Assembly (NCBI RefSeq): GCF_042654605.1
Contig: NZ_JBHSGT010000033.1
Span: forward strand, 1 to 19,812
From: Enterococcus_I eurekensis
Lineage (GTDB): Bacteria; Bacillota; Bacilli; Lactobacillales; Enterococcaceae
Length of the DNA: 19,812 nucleotides
Direction of reading: 5' to 3'
Positions 1 to 7,480 of this stretch are shown here, in pieces; the first letter of the stretch is position 1, and every line of letters begins with the position of its first letter. The position numbers and the translations under genes are program-made. The notes under the pieces are model-generated. The model was given only the letters and a program-made list of their open reading frames with translations, did not search any database and was not told the DNA's origin.

Positions 1-352
1 CAATCTTTGCCTGATTGACGCCCGTCTTTTGCGGTTTGTAAGACCGTCTATTATACTTGGACACCAAGCGGAATTTTTTCATGATGCGACCAATTCGTCG
101 ACGTGAGACAGTGAAGCCGCGTTTCTCAAGCACGGGTTTCAGTTTGCGTGTACCGTAGGTATTTTTACTCTTTGCGAACTATTCAACGATGGCTTGTTCA
201 AGCTCAGCCTCACTGGTTCGTTTTTTCACTTCGTAATAGTAAGATCCTCTACTGATCTTAAGGGCACGGCACATCGCTGATATAGAATACTTATGTTTAT
301 TGTTTTTAATTACTTCGACTTTCGCCCGAATATCAGCGCCGCTTGCTTTAAA
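1..352 (-). pseudogene. IS3-family transposase OrfB, N-terminal part with in-frame stop
   Basis: After the frameshift site the -1 frame reads through ISAMCRALKISRGSYYYEV and NTYGTRKLKPVLEKRGFTVS, which align with the start of the intact OrfB at 13641-14477 (ISAMCKVLGISRQTYYY, VYGTRKLKNQLEKRAITIS). A TAG codon at 179-181 interrupts the frame where the intact copy has Leu in the segment FEELFMEN; a single TTG to TAG change would explain it. The frame stays open on both sides of the stop. The catalytic DDE part would lie left of position 1 and cannot be seen. Without read-through no full transposase can be made. Confidence 0.82.
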
Positions 353-603
353 ATATCATTCTCCATTTGGAGTTGAGTATTTTCTTTTCTCAACTGGTCT
401 AGTTCTTTTTGTTCAGGGGTGAGATTATCTTTTTCTTTGAATGAGCCTGTTTGATTGAACCGTTGGACCCATTTATCGAATGATGAAGGGGTTAATTCAT
501 ACTCTTCAATAATGTCTTTTCTTGGTTTACCTGCTTTGTGTAAATCGACTAACTGCTTTTTAAATTCATCTGTAAACGTCCGGCGTTTTCTACGAGTTGA
601 CAT
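310..603 (-). CDS. IS3-family transposase OrfA (helix-turn-helix)
   Basis: A 97-residue DNA-binding subunit of an IS3 transposase. Residues about 5-60 form the HTH_Tnp_1 type helix-turn-helix (TDEFKKQLVDL, GKPRKDIIEEYELTPSSFDKW). Residues about 68-90 (QKELDQLRKENTQLQMENDILKQ in outline) are a leucine-zipper-like coiled coil typical of IS3 OrfA. The start is put at 603 (MSTRRKRR) rather than at a longer upstream ATG because AGGAGG lies just upstream at about 612-617. The OrfA frame ends at 310 and overlaps the orfB frame, with a slippery heptamer at 346-352. About two thirds of the residues match OrfA of the second element. Confidence 0.9.
   Translation of the reverse strand: MSTRRKRRTFTDEFKKQLVDLHKAGKPRKDIIEEYELTPSSFDKWVQRFNQTGSFKEKDNLTPEQKELDQLRKENTQLQMENDILKQAALIFGRKSK
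346..352 (-). other. Slippery heptamer for -1 frameshifting in the left IS3 element
   Basis: Read on the minus strand in the OrfA frame, the sequence is T TTA AAG. It fits the X XXY YYZ rule for tandem -1 slippage, and it lies upstream of the OrfA stop codon inside the region where the OrfB frame is open. The same heptamer is at the same codon (ILKQ) in the second element. OrfAB fusion by -1 frameshift is the known route to active IS3 transposase. I have not identified a stimulating downstream structure. Confidence 0.65.
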
Positions 604-682
604 GATAAGATTCCTCCTGTGTGATTGCTTACGTATTATCACACACCTTATCTTTTCTGTCTAGCTAAGTGTAACCTATCCA

Positions 683-986
683 CAACAATATTCCCGGAAC
701 AGTAGTAAGCACCACAACCTTATCATATATCGGCTTCTTCAATTCTTTTCTAATAAATCTAGCATAACTAAATATTTTAAAAATCTTCTTTATTTTACTT
801 CCACCATTTGGACACCGTAAATTGAAATATATCTCTTTATCCAAGAATTTATTATCTTTTGTTTCAGACCTATTCCAATATATGATTCTATAGTTCTTTT
901 TTTCATTATTTATTACTTTTAAATATGATTCTGCATATGGAACTTCGTCTTTTGGATACATAGATATTAACAATATTTTTTTCCAT
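683..986 (-). pseudogene. Glycosyltransferase (GT4-like) N-terminus, frameshifted and cut by IS3
   Basis: The reading frame gives LLISMYPKDEVPYAESY followed about 50 residues later by YDKVVVLTTVPGILLW, which looks like the N-terminal Rossmann domain of a GT4/GT-B glycosyltransferase. The frame ends inside the IS element (the last few residues and the TAG at 665 are IS-derived). A good ribosome site (AGGTGGG at about 994-1000) is followed after 7 nt by ATG at 984-986, but this ATG is out of frame with the conserved protein. Seven A residues (minus strand, 976-982) follow ATGG; six would give MEKILLISMYPKDE in frame. So the gene is broken twice, or one base is a sequencing error. It starts 12 nt after the flippase stop and is the last visible gene of the polysaccharide operon. 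Confidence 0.75.
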
Positions 987-998
987 TATACTACCCAC

Positions 999-2414
999 CT
1001 ATTTCAACAAAAATTTTTTGAATATTATCAAAATCCTTGCTTTCAACAACCAGACGACAATTATATAGATAACTGCACCAACTAGTATTTGAAAGGAAAA
1101 ATTCATTAAATTTCCATCCATATTAGTATGTATCATTTTAACACATGCATACATTATTCCTGATGATATAAAATATTTCCAAACATCCCCAAATAATATT
1201 TTTAACTCTATCGTTTTTCTAGTGAAATATATTTGTACTAATGTTACTATGAATTCAGATAATACAGTTGCTATAACTGCTCCCATAACTCCTAATTCTC
1301 TAATTAAAAAGATATTTAAAAAAATATTTAATACTGCACCTGTTATAACTGATTGTGTGTAGTACTTCGTTTGATTGGTTGGTAGTAAGTATTGGGTCCC
1401 CAGAACGTTACTCCATCCTATAAAAATTATTACAAAACTTAAAATTGATATCAACTGCCCAGTAGCTTCAAACCCCTCTCCTAAAAACCAGACAGAAAAT
1501 TTTTCAGAGATAGATGACAATCCAAACGCTAAAGGAAAACAAATAAAACTAACAAATTCAAATGACGTTGTTAAATAATACTTTACTTTTTCTAGCTCAC
1601 CTTTAGCAAATACACTAGCTACTCTAGGTAACATAACAGTCCCGGTTGCAGTAACAACGGCAAGTATTATTTTCACTATTTTATCCGACTGTTCATAAAA
1701 TGCTACATTTTCTACATTCGTTAAAACACCAAGCATCGTTTTATTTAGAATTAAGTAGACTTGCGTAGCTATTTGAGGAATAAATAATGAGATTGAGGGT
1801 TTTATATGTTTTTTAAGATTTAATTGTTTGAATTTAACATTTCCAAACATTGGCTTGATATATCCCCATAGTAACAAGTTTCCCATTAGTATTGAACCAC
1901 TCAATATTAATATATAGATTCCAACATCTTTTTCTGATTTAACGAATATAAAAATCATAAATATGGAAGTTATCTTGACTAAAATATTTCTAACAACTGT
2001 CTTCTTAAAATCTTCCAGTCCCATAAAAAGCCATGAAATATCCAATCCAGCTGCTATAATTAAAATAGATTGATATAAGAAATATTCTCTATATTCATCT
2101 ACAAAAAAAAGAAAAAACAAAAAAAACAAATAACTGATTGATATGAATAGTATCCTTATTATTGAGATTTCCCAAAAGGTAGTCTTTAATTTTTTGCTAT
2201 TCTCTCTATTGTAAGCAATAGTTCTATTTCCATAAAGGTTGATTCCAATACTGCCAAACAAAATAAAATATTGGATAATAGAGTTTGTAAAAGCATTAAT
2301 TCCTATTCCTTCACTGCCTAGCACCCTTGAAGTATAAGGAACAGTAATGATTGGTACTATAAGTAGAAAAACCTGATATCCAACATTGTATAAATAGTTT
2401 TTTATAACCTTCAT
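999..2414 (-). CDS. Wzx-type polysaccharide flippase
   Basis: A 471-residue integral membrane protein with about 12-14 hydrophobic segments, of the RfbX/Wzx (MATE-like, MOP superfamily) type. The N-terminus, NYLYNVGYQVFLLIVPIITV then PYTSRVLGSEGIG, is characteristic. The family moves undecaprenyl-pyrophosphate-linked repeat units across the cytoplasmic membrane. The start is placed at the ATG at 2412-2414 (MKVIKNYLYN) with a GAGAGGG ribosome site at 2420-2426; an ATG ten codons earlier has no comparable site. It is notably more AT-rich than the LCP and fbp genes, as is usual for serotype-variable polysaccharide genes. A terminator-like hairpin lies between it and the upstream glf, so expression probably relies on read-through or an unseen promoter. 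Confidence 0.9.
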   Translation of the reverse strand: MKVIKNYLYNVGYQVFLLIVPIITVPYTSRVLGSEGIGINAFTNSIIQYFILFGSIGINLYGNRTIAYNRENSKKLKTTFWEISIIRILFISISYLFFLFFLFFVDEYREYFLYQSILIIAAGLDISWLFMGLEDFKKTVVRNILVKITSIFMIFIFVKSEKDVGIYILILSGSILMGNLLLWGYIKPMFGNVKFKQLNLKKHIKPSISLFIPQIATQVYLILNKTMLGVLTNVENVAFYEQSDKIVKIILAVVTATGTVMLPRVASVFAKGELEKVKYYLTTSFEFVSFICFPLAFGLSSISEKFSVWFLGEGFEATGQLISILSFVIIFIGWSNVLGTQYLLPTNQTKYYTQSVITGAVLNIFLNIFLIRELGVMGAVIATVLSEFIVTLVQIYFTRKTIELKILFGDVWKYFISSGIMYACVKMIHTNMDGNLMNFSFQILVGAVIYIIVVWLLKARILIIFKKFLLK

Positions 2415-2445
2415 GTTTGCCCTCTCTTTATATAACTTGATCAAT

Positions 2446-2475
2446 AATTAAAAAGCCGGCATACGCTGGCTTTTT
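2446..2475 (-). terminator. Rho-independent terminator after glf
   Basis: An 11-bp stem (2450-2460 with 2465-2475; core GCCGGC/GCTGGC with one G-T pair) has an ATAC loop. On the minus strand it is followed by the T-run TTTTTAATT. It begins right after the glf stop and upstream of the flippase gene, inside what otherwise looks like one operon. Confidence 0.75.
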
Positions 2476-2476
2476 C

Positions 2477-3577
2477 TTAAAGATTTTTTGAAGCGGAGTA
2501 TAGAGCTGCTCCAATAACTTTATCCATATCGAAATACTGGTACATTCCTAAACGTCCACCAAAGATAATTTTATCTTGGTTCCGTGCTTCTTTTGCATAT
2601 TTACGATACATCTCATTATTTTTTTTGTCATTGATTGGATAATATGGTTCGTTATCTCGTGTCCAATCTGCTGGATATTCTCTTGTAATAATTGTTTTTT
2701 CTTGTGTTCCATATTCAAAATGCTTATGTTCAATAATACGTGTAAACGCAGTCTCACTATCGGTGTAATTAATCACAGCATTTCCTTGATAGTTCTCTTG
2801 GTCCAACACTTCATGTTCAAATCTTAATGAGCGGTATTCTAGCTCACCATATTTAAATTCATAATATTGATCAATCATTCCTGTATAAACAACTTTATCT
2901 GCTTCTCTCTCATAACGCTCTTTATCTGCAAAGAAATCTGTATTCAAGTGCACTTCAATATTTGGATGATCTAACATTTTCTCAACAATTTGAGTGTAGC
3001 CGCCAATCGGAATTCCTTGGAAACGATCATTAAAGTAATTATTATCATACGTGAAACGAACTGGTAAACGTTTAATAATAAATGCAGGCAATTCTGTACA
3101 TGGTCGTCCCCATTGTTTTTCAGTATAATCTTTAATTAATTTTTCATAAATATCTTTCCCAACTAGAGAGATTGCTTGTTCTTCCAAATTTTCTGGTTCT
3201 TTTCCATTTAATACCGCGCGTTGTTCTTCAATTTTAGCTTTTGCTTCATCTGGAGTGATTACTCCCCATAATTTATTAAAAGTATTCATATTAAATGGTA
3301 GATTATACATCTCACCTTTATAGTTAGCCACTGGTGAATTTGTATAACGATTAAACTCAGCAAATTGATTAATATAATTCCAGATTTTTTTTTCTGAAGT
3401 ATGGAAAATGTGTGCACCATATTGATGAAATTGGATTCCTTCAACTTCTTTTGTATAAATATTTCCTGCGATATGATCACGTTTTTCAATTACTTTTACT
3501 TGATAACCTTTCTTTGCCGCCTCGCTTGCATAGATAGAACCAAATAAACCTGCACCTACAATTAAAATTTTCTTCAA
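2477..3577 (-). CDS. glf: UDP-galactopyranose mutase
   Basis: Interconverts UDP-galactopyranose and UDP-galactofuranose with reduced FAD; the product feeds galactofuranose into cell-surface polysaccharide. From the chosen start the protein is 366 residues, the usual length. The FAD-binding Rossmann motif GAGLFGS lies near residue 8, followed by IEKRDHIAGN and the family signature YGAHIFHT. The C-terminal GGRLGMYQYFDMDKVIGAAL is typical of the family. The start is taken as TTG at 3575-3577, giving LKKILIVGAG with AAAGAGG about 9 nt upstream; the longer ATG form at 3613 adds 12 residues unlike the family and lacks a site. It lies 54 nt after the DUF4422 gene and ends at a terminator. Confidence 0.95.
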   Translation of the reverse strand: MKKILIVGAGLFGSIYASEAAKKGYQVKVIEKRDHIAGNIYTKEVEGIQFHQYGAHIFHTSEKKIWNYINQFAEFNRYTNSPVANYKGEMYNLPFNMNTFNKLWGVITPDEAKAKIEEQRAVLNGKEPENLEEQAISLVGKDIYEKLIKDYTEKQWGRPCTELPAFIIKRLPVRFTYDNNYFNDRFQGIPIGGYTQIVEKMLDHPNIEVHLNTDFFADKERYEREADKVVYTGMIDQYYEFKYGELEYRSLRFEHEVLDQENYQGNAVINYTDSETAFTRIIEHKHFEYGTQEKTIITREYPADWTRDNEPYYPINDKKNNEMYRKYAKEARNQDKIIFGGRLGMYQYFDMDKVIGAALYSASKNL

Positions 3578-3631
3578 AAAAAACAACCTCTTTCTCTTTT
3601 GTTCAATAAACATTAATTAGTTATATAACTT

Positions 3632-4411
3632 TTAATACTTAGCTTTTAAAATTTTAGCTTTTATAAACTTATTTATTTTTGCAAACCAATTTTGTTGTTC
3701 CATAAACATTACTGGCACTTCAGCATATTTCAAATTATTTTTAGCTAGCCAAACATCTAATAATATCTCACTAATGCGTCCAAAAACTCTTTGATGAAAC
3801 AATGAATACTCAGAAATATCCAGATTTTCTTCAATATCAAATAAAATAGTAAATAACCATTCACAATAAGCATCAAATAAATCAGCTTTCATAATAAACA
3901 TATTAAACATATGTGCTGATTTTCTTTGTAAAACATCATTCAAATCTTGCGTATAATCTGGATATAATCTATTCATTACTTCCTTAGTTACTCTTAAATC
4001 ATCTTCATAATGCGTGTGATTATAATGGCTTTCTATCGTTTCTATATAATAGTTTCTCTTTTTAGGCAATACAATATCAACATCATTAAAAAGTTCTTCT
4101 ATTTTTTTCTTACTAAGTACATCTTCAAATTTTCCTTTTGAAAATATACTCATAAATTTTTTATTTGAGAAATGGCGTCTATAATGTGCCAGCCCTTTAT
4201 ATTCCGCTTTTGAATTCTTCCACATCCAATACAAAGCTGTTAATTCTGAATATCTCAAATTTTTATTTGAAATATTTTCACCTTCATCATCTCTTTGATA
4301 TCCTAAATCAATGGAATTTAATATAGCCCCACTTTGAATTGGTAAATAGATTTCTTCTGTAGGCATCTGATATTTTTTATGCGTTGCTACTGCAATATTT
4401 ATTTTCGACAT
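3632..4411 (-). CDS. DUF4422 glycosyltransferase-like protein
   Basis: A 259-residue protein matching the DUF4422 family found in capsule and exopolysaccharide loci. Visible signatures are VATHKKY at residues 8-14, DDEGENIS(N)KN and ELTALYWMWKN at about 41-66, and GLAHYRRHF at 73-81. No signal peptide or membrane segment is seen, so it is probably cytoplasmic. Family members are thought to be glycosyltransferases acting on the lipid-linked repeat unit, but the sugar donor is not known from sequence. AAGGAG lies upstream of the ATG. It lies 35 nt after the priming transferase and 54 nt before glf. Since glf follows, a galactofuranosyl transfer is conceivable, but this is only inference. Confidence 0.85.
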   Translation of the reverse strand: MSKINIAVATHKKYQMPTEEIYLPIQSGAILNSIDLGYQRDDEGENISNKNLRYSELTALYWMWKNSKAEYKGLAHYRRHFSNKKFMSIFSKGKFEDVLSKKKIEELFNDVDIVLPKKRNYYIETIESHYNHTHYEDDLRVTKEVMNRLYPDYTQDLNDVLQRKSAHMFNMFIMKADLFDAYCEWLFTILFDIEENLDISEYSLFHQRVFGRISEILLDVWLAKNNLKYAEVPVMFMEQQNWFAKINKFIKAKILKAKY

Positions 4412-4446
4412 AACTACTCCTTAGTACTGTTTTCATGACACCATTT

Positions 4447-5142
4447 TTAATATGCATCATCCGATTTTACGACAACTTTTATTGTTTTAACTCCAATCAT
4501 AAAATCGTTTAGCAAACTTAAATTTTGAATATAATTCAAGTCAAGTTCAACCATTTCTTCAAAACTCAGTGAATTTCTTCCGCTAACTTGCCAAAGTCCT
4601 GTGCACCCTGGCCTAACAAGTAGGCGTTGTTTATCATAATCCGTATATTCCTCGACTTCACGAACTAATGGCGGTCTTGGTCCCACCAAGCTCATTTCAC
4701 CTTTTACTACATTTAATAATTGAGGAAATTCATCAATACTTGTTTTACGAATGAACTTTCCAACTTTAGTAATACGAGGGTCATCTTTCATTTTAAACAT
4801 GGCACCCTCTATTTCATTTTGTTCAAGTAAATCTTCTAGTAATTCCTCTGCATTCACAACCATCGAGCGAATTTTATACATTTTAAACTTTTTCCCATTT
4901 AATCCCACGCGTGTTTGAGAAAAAAAGATTGGTCCTTTAGGTTCTTCTATTTTCATTAAAATAGCTAATATAATAAAAAATGGAAATAATACGACCAATC
5001 CCAGTATGCTTCCTATCAGATCAATTACTCGTTTCGCAAAAAAGAATAAATATTTTTGATTTATTCTTTTTATATCAATTTTTTGATTTTTACTCGCAAA
5101 ATTCAGTGGTTCCACTTTCGTTTGAACTTCACTTTGCTCCAT
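4447..5142 (-). CDS. Priming sugar-1-phosphate transferase (bacterial sugar transferase family)
   Basis: Transfers a sugar-1-phosphate from a nucleotide sugar to undecaprenyl phosphate, the first step of repeat-unit assembly. The 231-residue form has one N-terminal membrane segment (about residues 36-63, AKRVIDLIGSILGLVVLFPF onward) and the cytoplasmic catalytic domain, but lacks the multi-TM domain of WbaP/WcaJ. Catalytic-domain motifs are KMYKIRSM at about 87-94, the DE pair in SIDEFPQLLNV at 135-145 and LVGPRPP at 152-158; GLWQVSGRNSLSFEEMVELD lies near 182-201. AAGGGGG precedes the ATG. It is 68 nt downstream of the LCP gene, separated by a hairpin. The sugar specificity cannot be read from the sequence. 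Confidence 0.93.
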   Translation of the reverse strand: MEQSEVQTKVEPLNFASKNQKIDIKRINQKYLFFFAKRVIDLIGSILGLVVLFPFFIILAILMKIEEPKGPIFFSQTRVGLNGKKFKMYKIRSMVVNAEELLEDLLEQNEIEGAMFKMKDDPRITKVGKFIRKTSIDEFPQLLNVVKGEMSLVGPRPPLVREVEEYTDYDKQRLLVRPGCTGLWQVSGRNSLSFEEMVELDLNYIQNLSLLNDFMIGVKTIKVVVKSDDAY

Positions 5143-5167
5143 TTATATCCCCCTTGTCTACGCTGAA

Positions 5168-5197
5168 ATACCACGACGATTTTACTCCCCGTGGTAT
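5168..5197 (-). other. Hairpin between LCP and priming transferase genes
   Basis: A perfect 8-bp stem (ATACCACG at 5168-5175 with CGTGGTAT at 5190-5197) closes a 14-nt loop. On the minus strand it is followed only by a short TTTC-like tail. It could be an attenuator, a processing site or a weak terminator that sets the ratio of the LCP protein to the rest of the operon. Confidence 0.45.
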
Positions 5198-5210
5198 CTC
5201 TATTTTAATA

Positions 5211-6137
5211 CTAGTCGATGTTTAATTGATCTTTCAATTCTGTTTGAACGCGTTGCTTCTCTTCATCGGTAACTCGTTGGTATGATACGCCATCTTGCAT
5301 AAATCCGTCACCTTGCATTTGATCCATTTTAATGGTACTAAATGCACTACGATATTCTAAGGCGATTTTTTGCATCATAGTAAAGTCCATATCAGTTCTC
5401 ATATTAGTAGAGATTGCATCTAAAACTGATTGATATTGAGTAACGCCGGACAATGAAATTAATTTTTTAGCAATTCCTTCAACGACTAGACGTTGACGTT
5501 CTTGACGTCCATAGTCACCACGTGGATCATCATAACGCATACGAACGAAGGCTAAAGCTTCTTCCCCAGTAATTGTAATTTGCCCCATACCGAAAGTGTG
5601 ACCTTCATTTGTAAATTCCAAATCATTATTAACAGTTACTCCTCCGACTGCATCCACTAAGTCTTTAATTCCTTGCATGTTGATCGATGCATAATGATCG
5701 ATTGGAATATCTAAATATTTTTCTAAACTATCCATTGACATGGCAGGTCCACCAAAGGCATAAGCATGATTAATCTTGTCGCTTGTTCCGTATCCAACAA
5801 TTTCCATATAGGTATCACGTGGGATACTAACAATTTGCGTTTTTTTATCTTCTGGGCTCACGGTTGCAACCATAATCGCATCTGACCGGCCCGTATCCGT
5901 ACGACCTAAGTCCCCGGTATCAACCCCCATTAAGAGAATTGAGAAGGAATCTTTTTTGTTCAAATCTACTTCTTCTTTTCGTTGAACACCTGTCTCTTGA
6001 CGTTCGACTGTCTCAAACGTATCATTCATACTCCCTTTAACATCGAGATAGACTTTCGCTACGACTCCCGTAACTGCTAGAACAAGTATTAATAAAATAC
6101 TTAATAGCCAAATAAAAAACTTTTGAAATCTTGACAT
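5211..6137 (-). CDS. LCP family (LytR-CpsA-Psr) cell-wall attachment protein
   Basis: LCP enzymes move undecaprenyl-linked anionic polymers or capsule onto peptidoglycan outside the membrane. The 308-residue protein has a short basic N-terminus and one membrane anchor (about residues 7-30), then an extracellular LCP domain. Visible signatures are LLMGVDTG at 68-75, RTDTGRSDAIMVATV at 79-93, VSIPRDTY at 103-110, KINHAYAFGG at 121-130, and the arginine-rich RMRYDDPRGDYGRQERQR at 199-216, which contacts the pyrophosphate in the family. GGAGG precedes the ATG. It heads the polysaccharide operon; 6138-6282 upstream is AT-rich and must hold its promoter (a TATACT box is near 6236-6241, but no convincing -35 was found). 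Confidence 0.94.
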   Translation of the reverse strand: MSRFQKFFIWLLSILLILVLAVTGVVAKVYLDVKGSMNDTFETVERQETGVQRKEEVDLNKKDSFSILLMGVDTGDLGRTDTGRSDAIMVATVSPEDKKTQIVSIPRDTYMEIVGYGTSDKINHAYAFGGPAMSMDSLEKYLDIPIDHYASINMQGIKDLVDAVGGVTVNNDLEFTNEGHTFGMGQITITGEEALAFVRMRYDDPRGDYGRQERQRLVVEGIAKKLISLSGVTQYQSVLDAISTNMRTDMDFTMMQKIALEYRSAFSTIKMDQMQGDGFMQDGVSYQRVTDEEKQRVQTELKDQLNID

Positions 6138-6282
6138 ATTCTTTCCTCCGATTCACTAAAAAACAAAAGATGTGTTTCTAGTTTTTTGAAAACATATTTA
6201 CAGTACACTCAATTTTTTTTAACACACAGAATTAGTATACTTTCTGCAACAAAAAAAAGAAAGGCATTTCCCTAAATCAATC

Positions 6283-6309
6283 AAAAAAGCACCTATTAAT
6301 AGGTGCTTT
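6283..6309 (-). terminator. Rho-independent terminator after the GH25 lysozyme gene
   Basis: A perfect palindrome with 12-nt arms (6286-6297 and 6298-6309, core GCACCTATT/AATAGGTGC) is followed on the minus strand by a run of six T (6283-6288, partly in the stem). It lies just past the lysozyme stop and separates this module from the polysaccharide operon. Confidence 0.88.
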
Positions 6310-6316
6310 GTAAACT

Positions 6317-7171
6317 TTACTTAACTCTTCTGACATATTCTTGTAATATACCTAACGCAAGATATCCTCTTTTGTTATTTGCACGTCTTTGTTCACCCCA
6401 TAAATATCCTTCTGCTGAACTATAGGCATGAATCAAAATTTGCTCGCCTTTTTTTAGTAATGCAATCTCTTTTGATTTCGTTGAGGGTCCTTCTCGTAGA
6501 TATACGTTTGTAATTAACTCGTAACGTGTGGGTCTTTCTTCTATTATAATAGAATCTTTTGCTTCACCAAAATAATCAGCTACTATTCCTTTTGCGATAC
6601 GATTTAGATCTAAGTAACCTGCATAACCACTTAATCGTCCACGGTCGCTATATTGGTGCAGGTGGTATTCGTTGATCGCTGTTGGGTTACTGCCATTATA
6701 TTGGCCATTATTAATGCCATAAGTCGGAAGCCAAATGGCATCAAACTTCGTTGTATCGAGATTGAATTGTTTGAATAAATGATTGGCGATATACGCGCCT
6801 ACTTTCTTTGCGCCTAGTTTTTTTAATTGTTGACGATAAGCTTCTACGCCTTGTCGCATATTGCTCATCGAATGTTCTTCGACGTCTAACCACCAAAATG
6901 TTGGCTGAAAGTTTTTTGCCCGTTGATAAAAGTCGCGTGCTTCTTTTTCCATATCAGAGACAGACGTGCCTCTTACCCATGCGTAGACGGCAACGGGAAC
7001 GTTGTATTTATTAAATTCGGTTATATGCGTTTTATAATGTTTGTCTTCATAGTTTGATCCGTACTGGACACGGACAATCACACCTGAAATTTGCTGGCTC
7101 AATTGGGCGTAATTGATTGTTGTTGGAACTTGCCACTCACTAATATCTAAAATAATTGGTTTGGGTATCAT
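6317..7171 (-). CDS. GH25 lysozyme (N-acetylmuramidase) with C-terminal SH3 domain
   Basis: Predicted to hydrolyse the MurNAc-GlcNAc bond of peptidoglycan. Residues about 5-200 form a GH25 barrel: LDISEWQ at 8-14 supplies the first Asp (D9), VRVQYGSNYEDKHY follows, and the catalytic pair is in FWWLDVEE (D96, E98). The C-terminal SH3-like region (about 215-282) includes YLREGPSTKSKEIALL, a cell-wall-binding fold. There is no signal peptide and no membrane segment, as in phage endolysins and their domesticated relatives, so export would need a holin, a non-classical route or lysis. A ribosome site AAAGGAG precedes the ATG. A terminator lies between it and the DUF2922 gene, and another follows it. 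Confidence 0.93.
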   Translation of the reverse strand: MIPKPIILDISEWQVPTTINYAQLSQQISGVIVRVQYGSNYEDKHYKTHITEFNKYNVPVAVYAWVRGTSVSDMEKEARDFYQRAKNFQPTFWWLDVEEHSMSNMRQGVEAYRQQLKKLGAKKVGAYIANHLFKQFNLDTTKFDAIWLPTYGINNGQYNGSNPTAINEYHLHQYSDRGRLSGYAGYLDLNRIAKGIVADYFGEAKDSIIIEERPTRYELITNVYLREGPSTKSKEIALLKKGEQILIHAYSSAEGYLWGEQRRANNKRGYLALGILQEYVRRVK

Positions 7172-7204
7172 AATCTTCGCTCCTTTTTCATTTTATGAAT
7201 TCCT

Positions 7205-7230
7205 AAAAAAGAGACTTGTTGCCAAGTCTC
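7205..7230 (-). terminator. Terminator between DUF2922 and GH25 genes
   Basis: An 8-bp stem (GAGACTTG at 7211-7218 with CAAGTCTC at 7223-7230) has a 4-nt loop and a run of six T on the minus strand (7205-7210). The 33 nt left before the lysozyme start are too short for an obvious promoter, so the lysozyme may be expressed by partial read-through. Confidence 0.8.
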
Positions 7231-7245
7231 CTTTTATCATGCTAT

Positions 7246-7464
7246 CTATTTTTGAAAGAGTGATGTTTCGATCGTTTCAACGTATTTGGCGCTGTCCACT
7301 CCTTGATACAAAGCCACGTTATCTTTTTCGAATAGGTTTAATTCCGCAAATTGATTCATTGCTGTTTCGACTGCTTCACCGCTTAGTTCAGTTGAAGCCA
7401 CTTTCGGAATTAATTTGTGTTTCTTACCTTCTGCGTTTAAGAATGTTAAATGTAATTTTTTCAT
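7246..7464 (-). CDS. DUF2922 domain protein
   Basis: A 72-residue protein that fits the DUF2922 family: MKKLHLTFLNAEGKKHKL, a middle stretch ELSGEAVETAMNQFAELNLF, then a hydrophilic end. It has no signal peptide, membrane segment or cysteine. Function is unknown. In Firmicutes such genes are often paired with DUF1659 genes, as here, where the DUF1659 gene is 16 nt upstream. AGGAGGAAGAAA precedes the ATG, suggesting strong translation. The small size and tight pairing suggest that the two proteins work together, perhaps as a heteromer; that is inference. Confidence 0.85.
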   Translation of the reverse strand: MKKLHLTFLNAEGKKHKLIPKVASTELSGEAVETAMNQFAELNLFEKDNVALYQGVDSAKYVETIETSLFQK

Positions 7465-7480
7465 GTTTTCTTCCTCCTAA

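Larger units (their letters stand above)
1..682 (-). mobile_element. IS3-family insertion sequence, partial (runs off left edge)
   Basis: This is the 5' part of an IS3-family element on the minus strand: orfA, a -1 frameshift site and the beginning of orfB. The right terminus is placed at 682 because the minus strand from there (starting TGGATAGG) matches the right end of the complete element at 13511-14879 (starting TGAATAGG) nearly base for base for about 40 nt. The two elements are relatives, not identical copies; their OrfA proteins differ at many positions. The insertion disrupts the glycosyltransferase gene at 683-986. The left end, and so any target duplication, lies outside the window. 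The orfB part carries a stop codon, so this copy is probably not autonomous. Confidence 0.9.
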
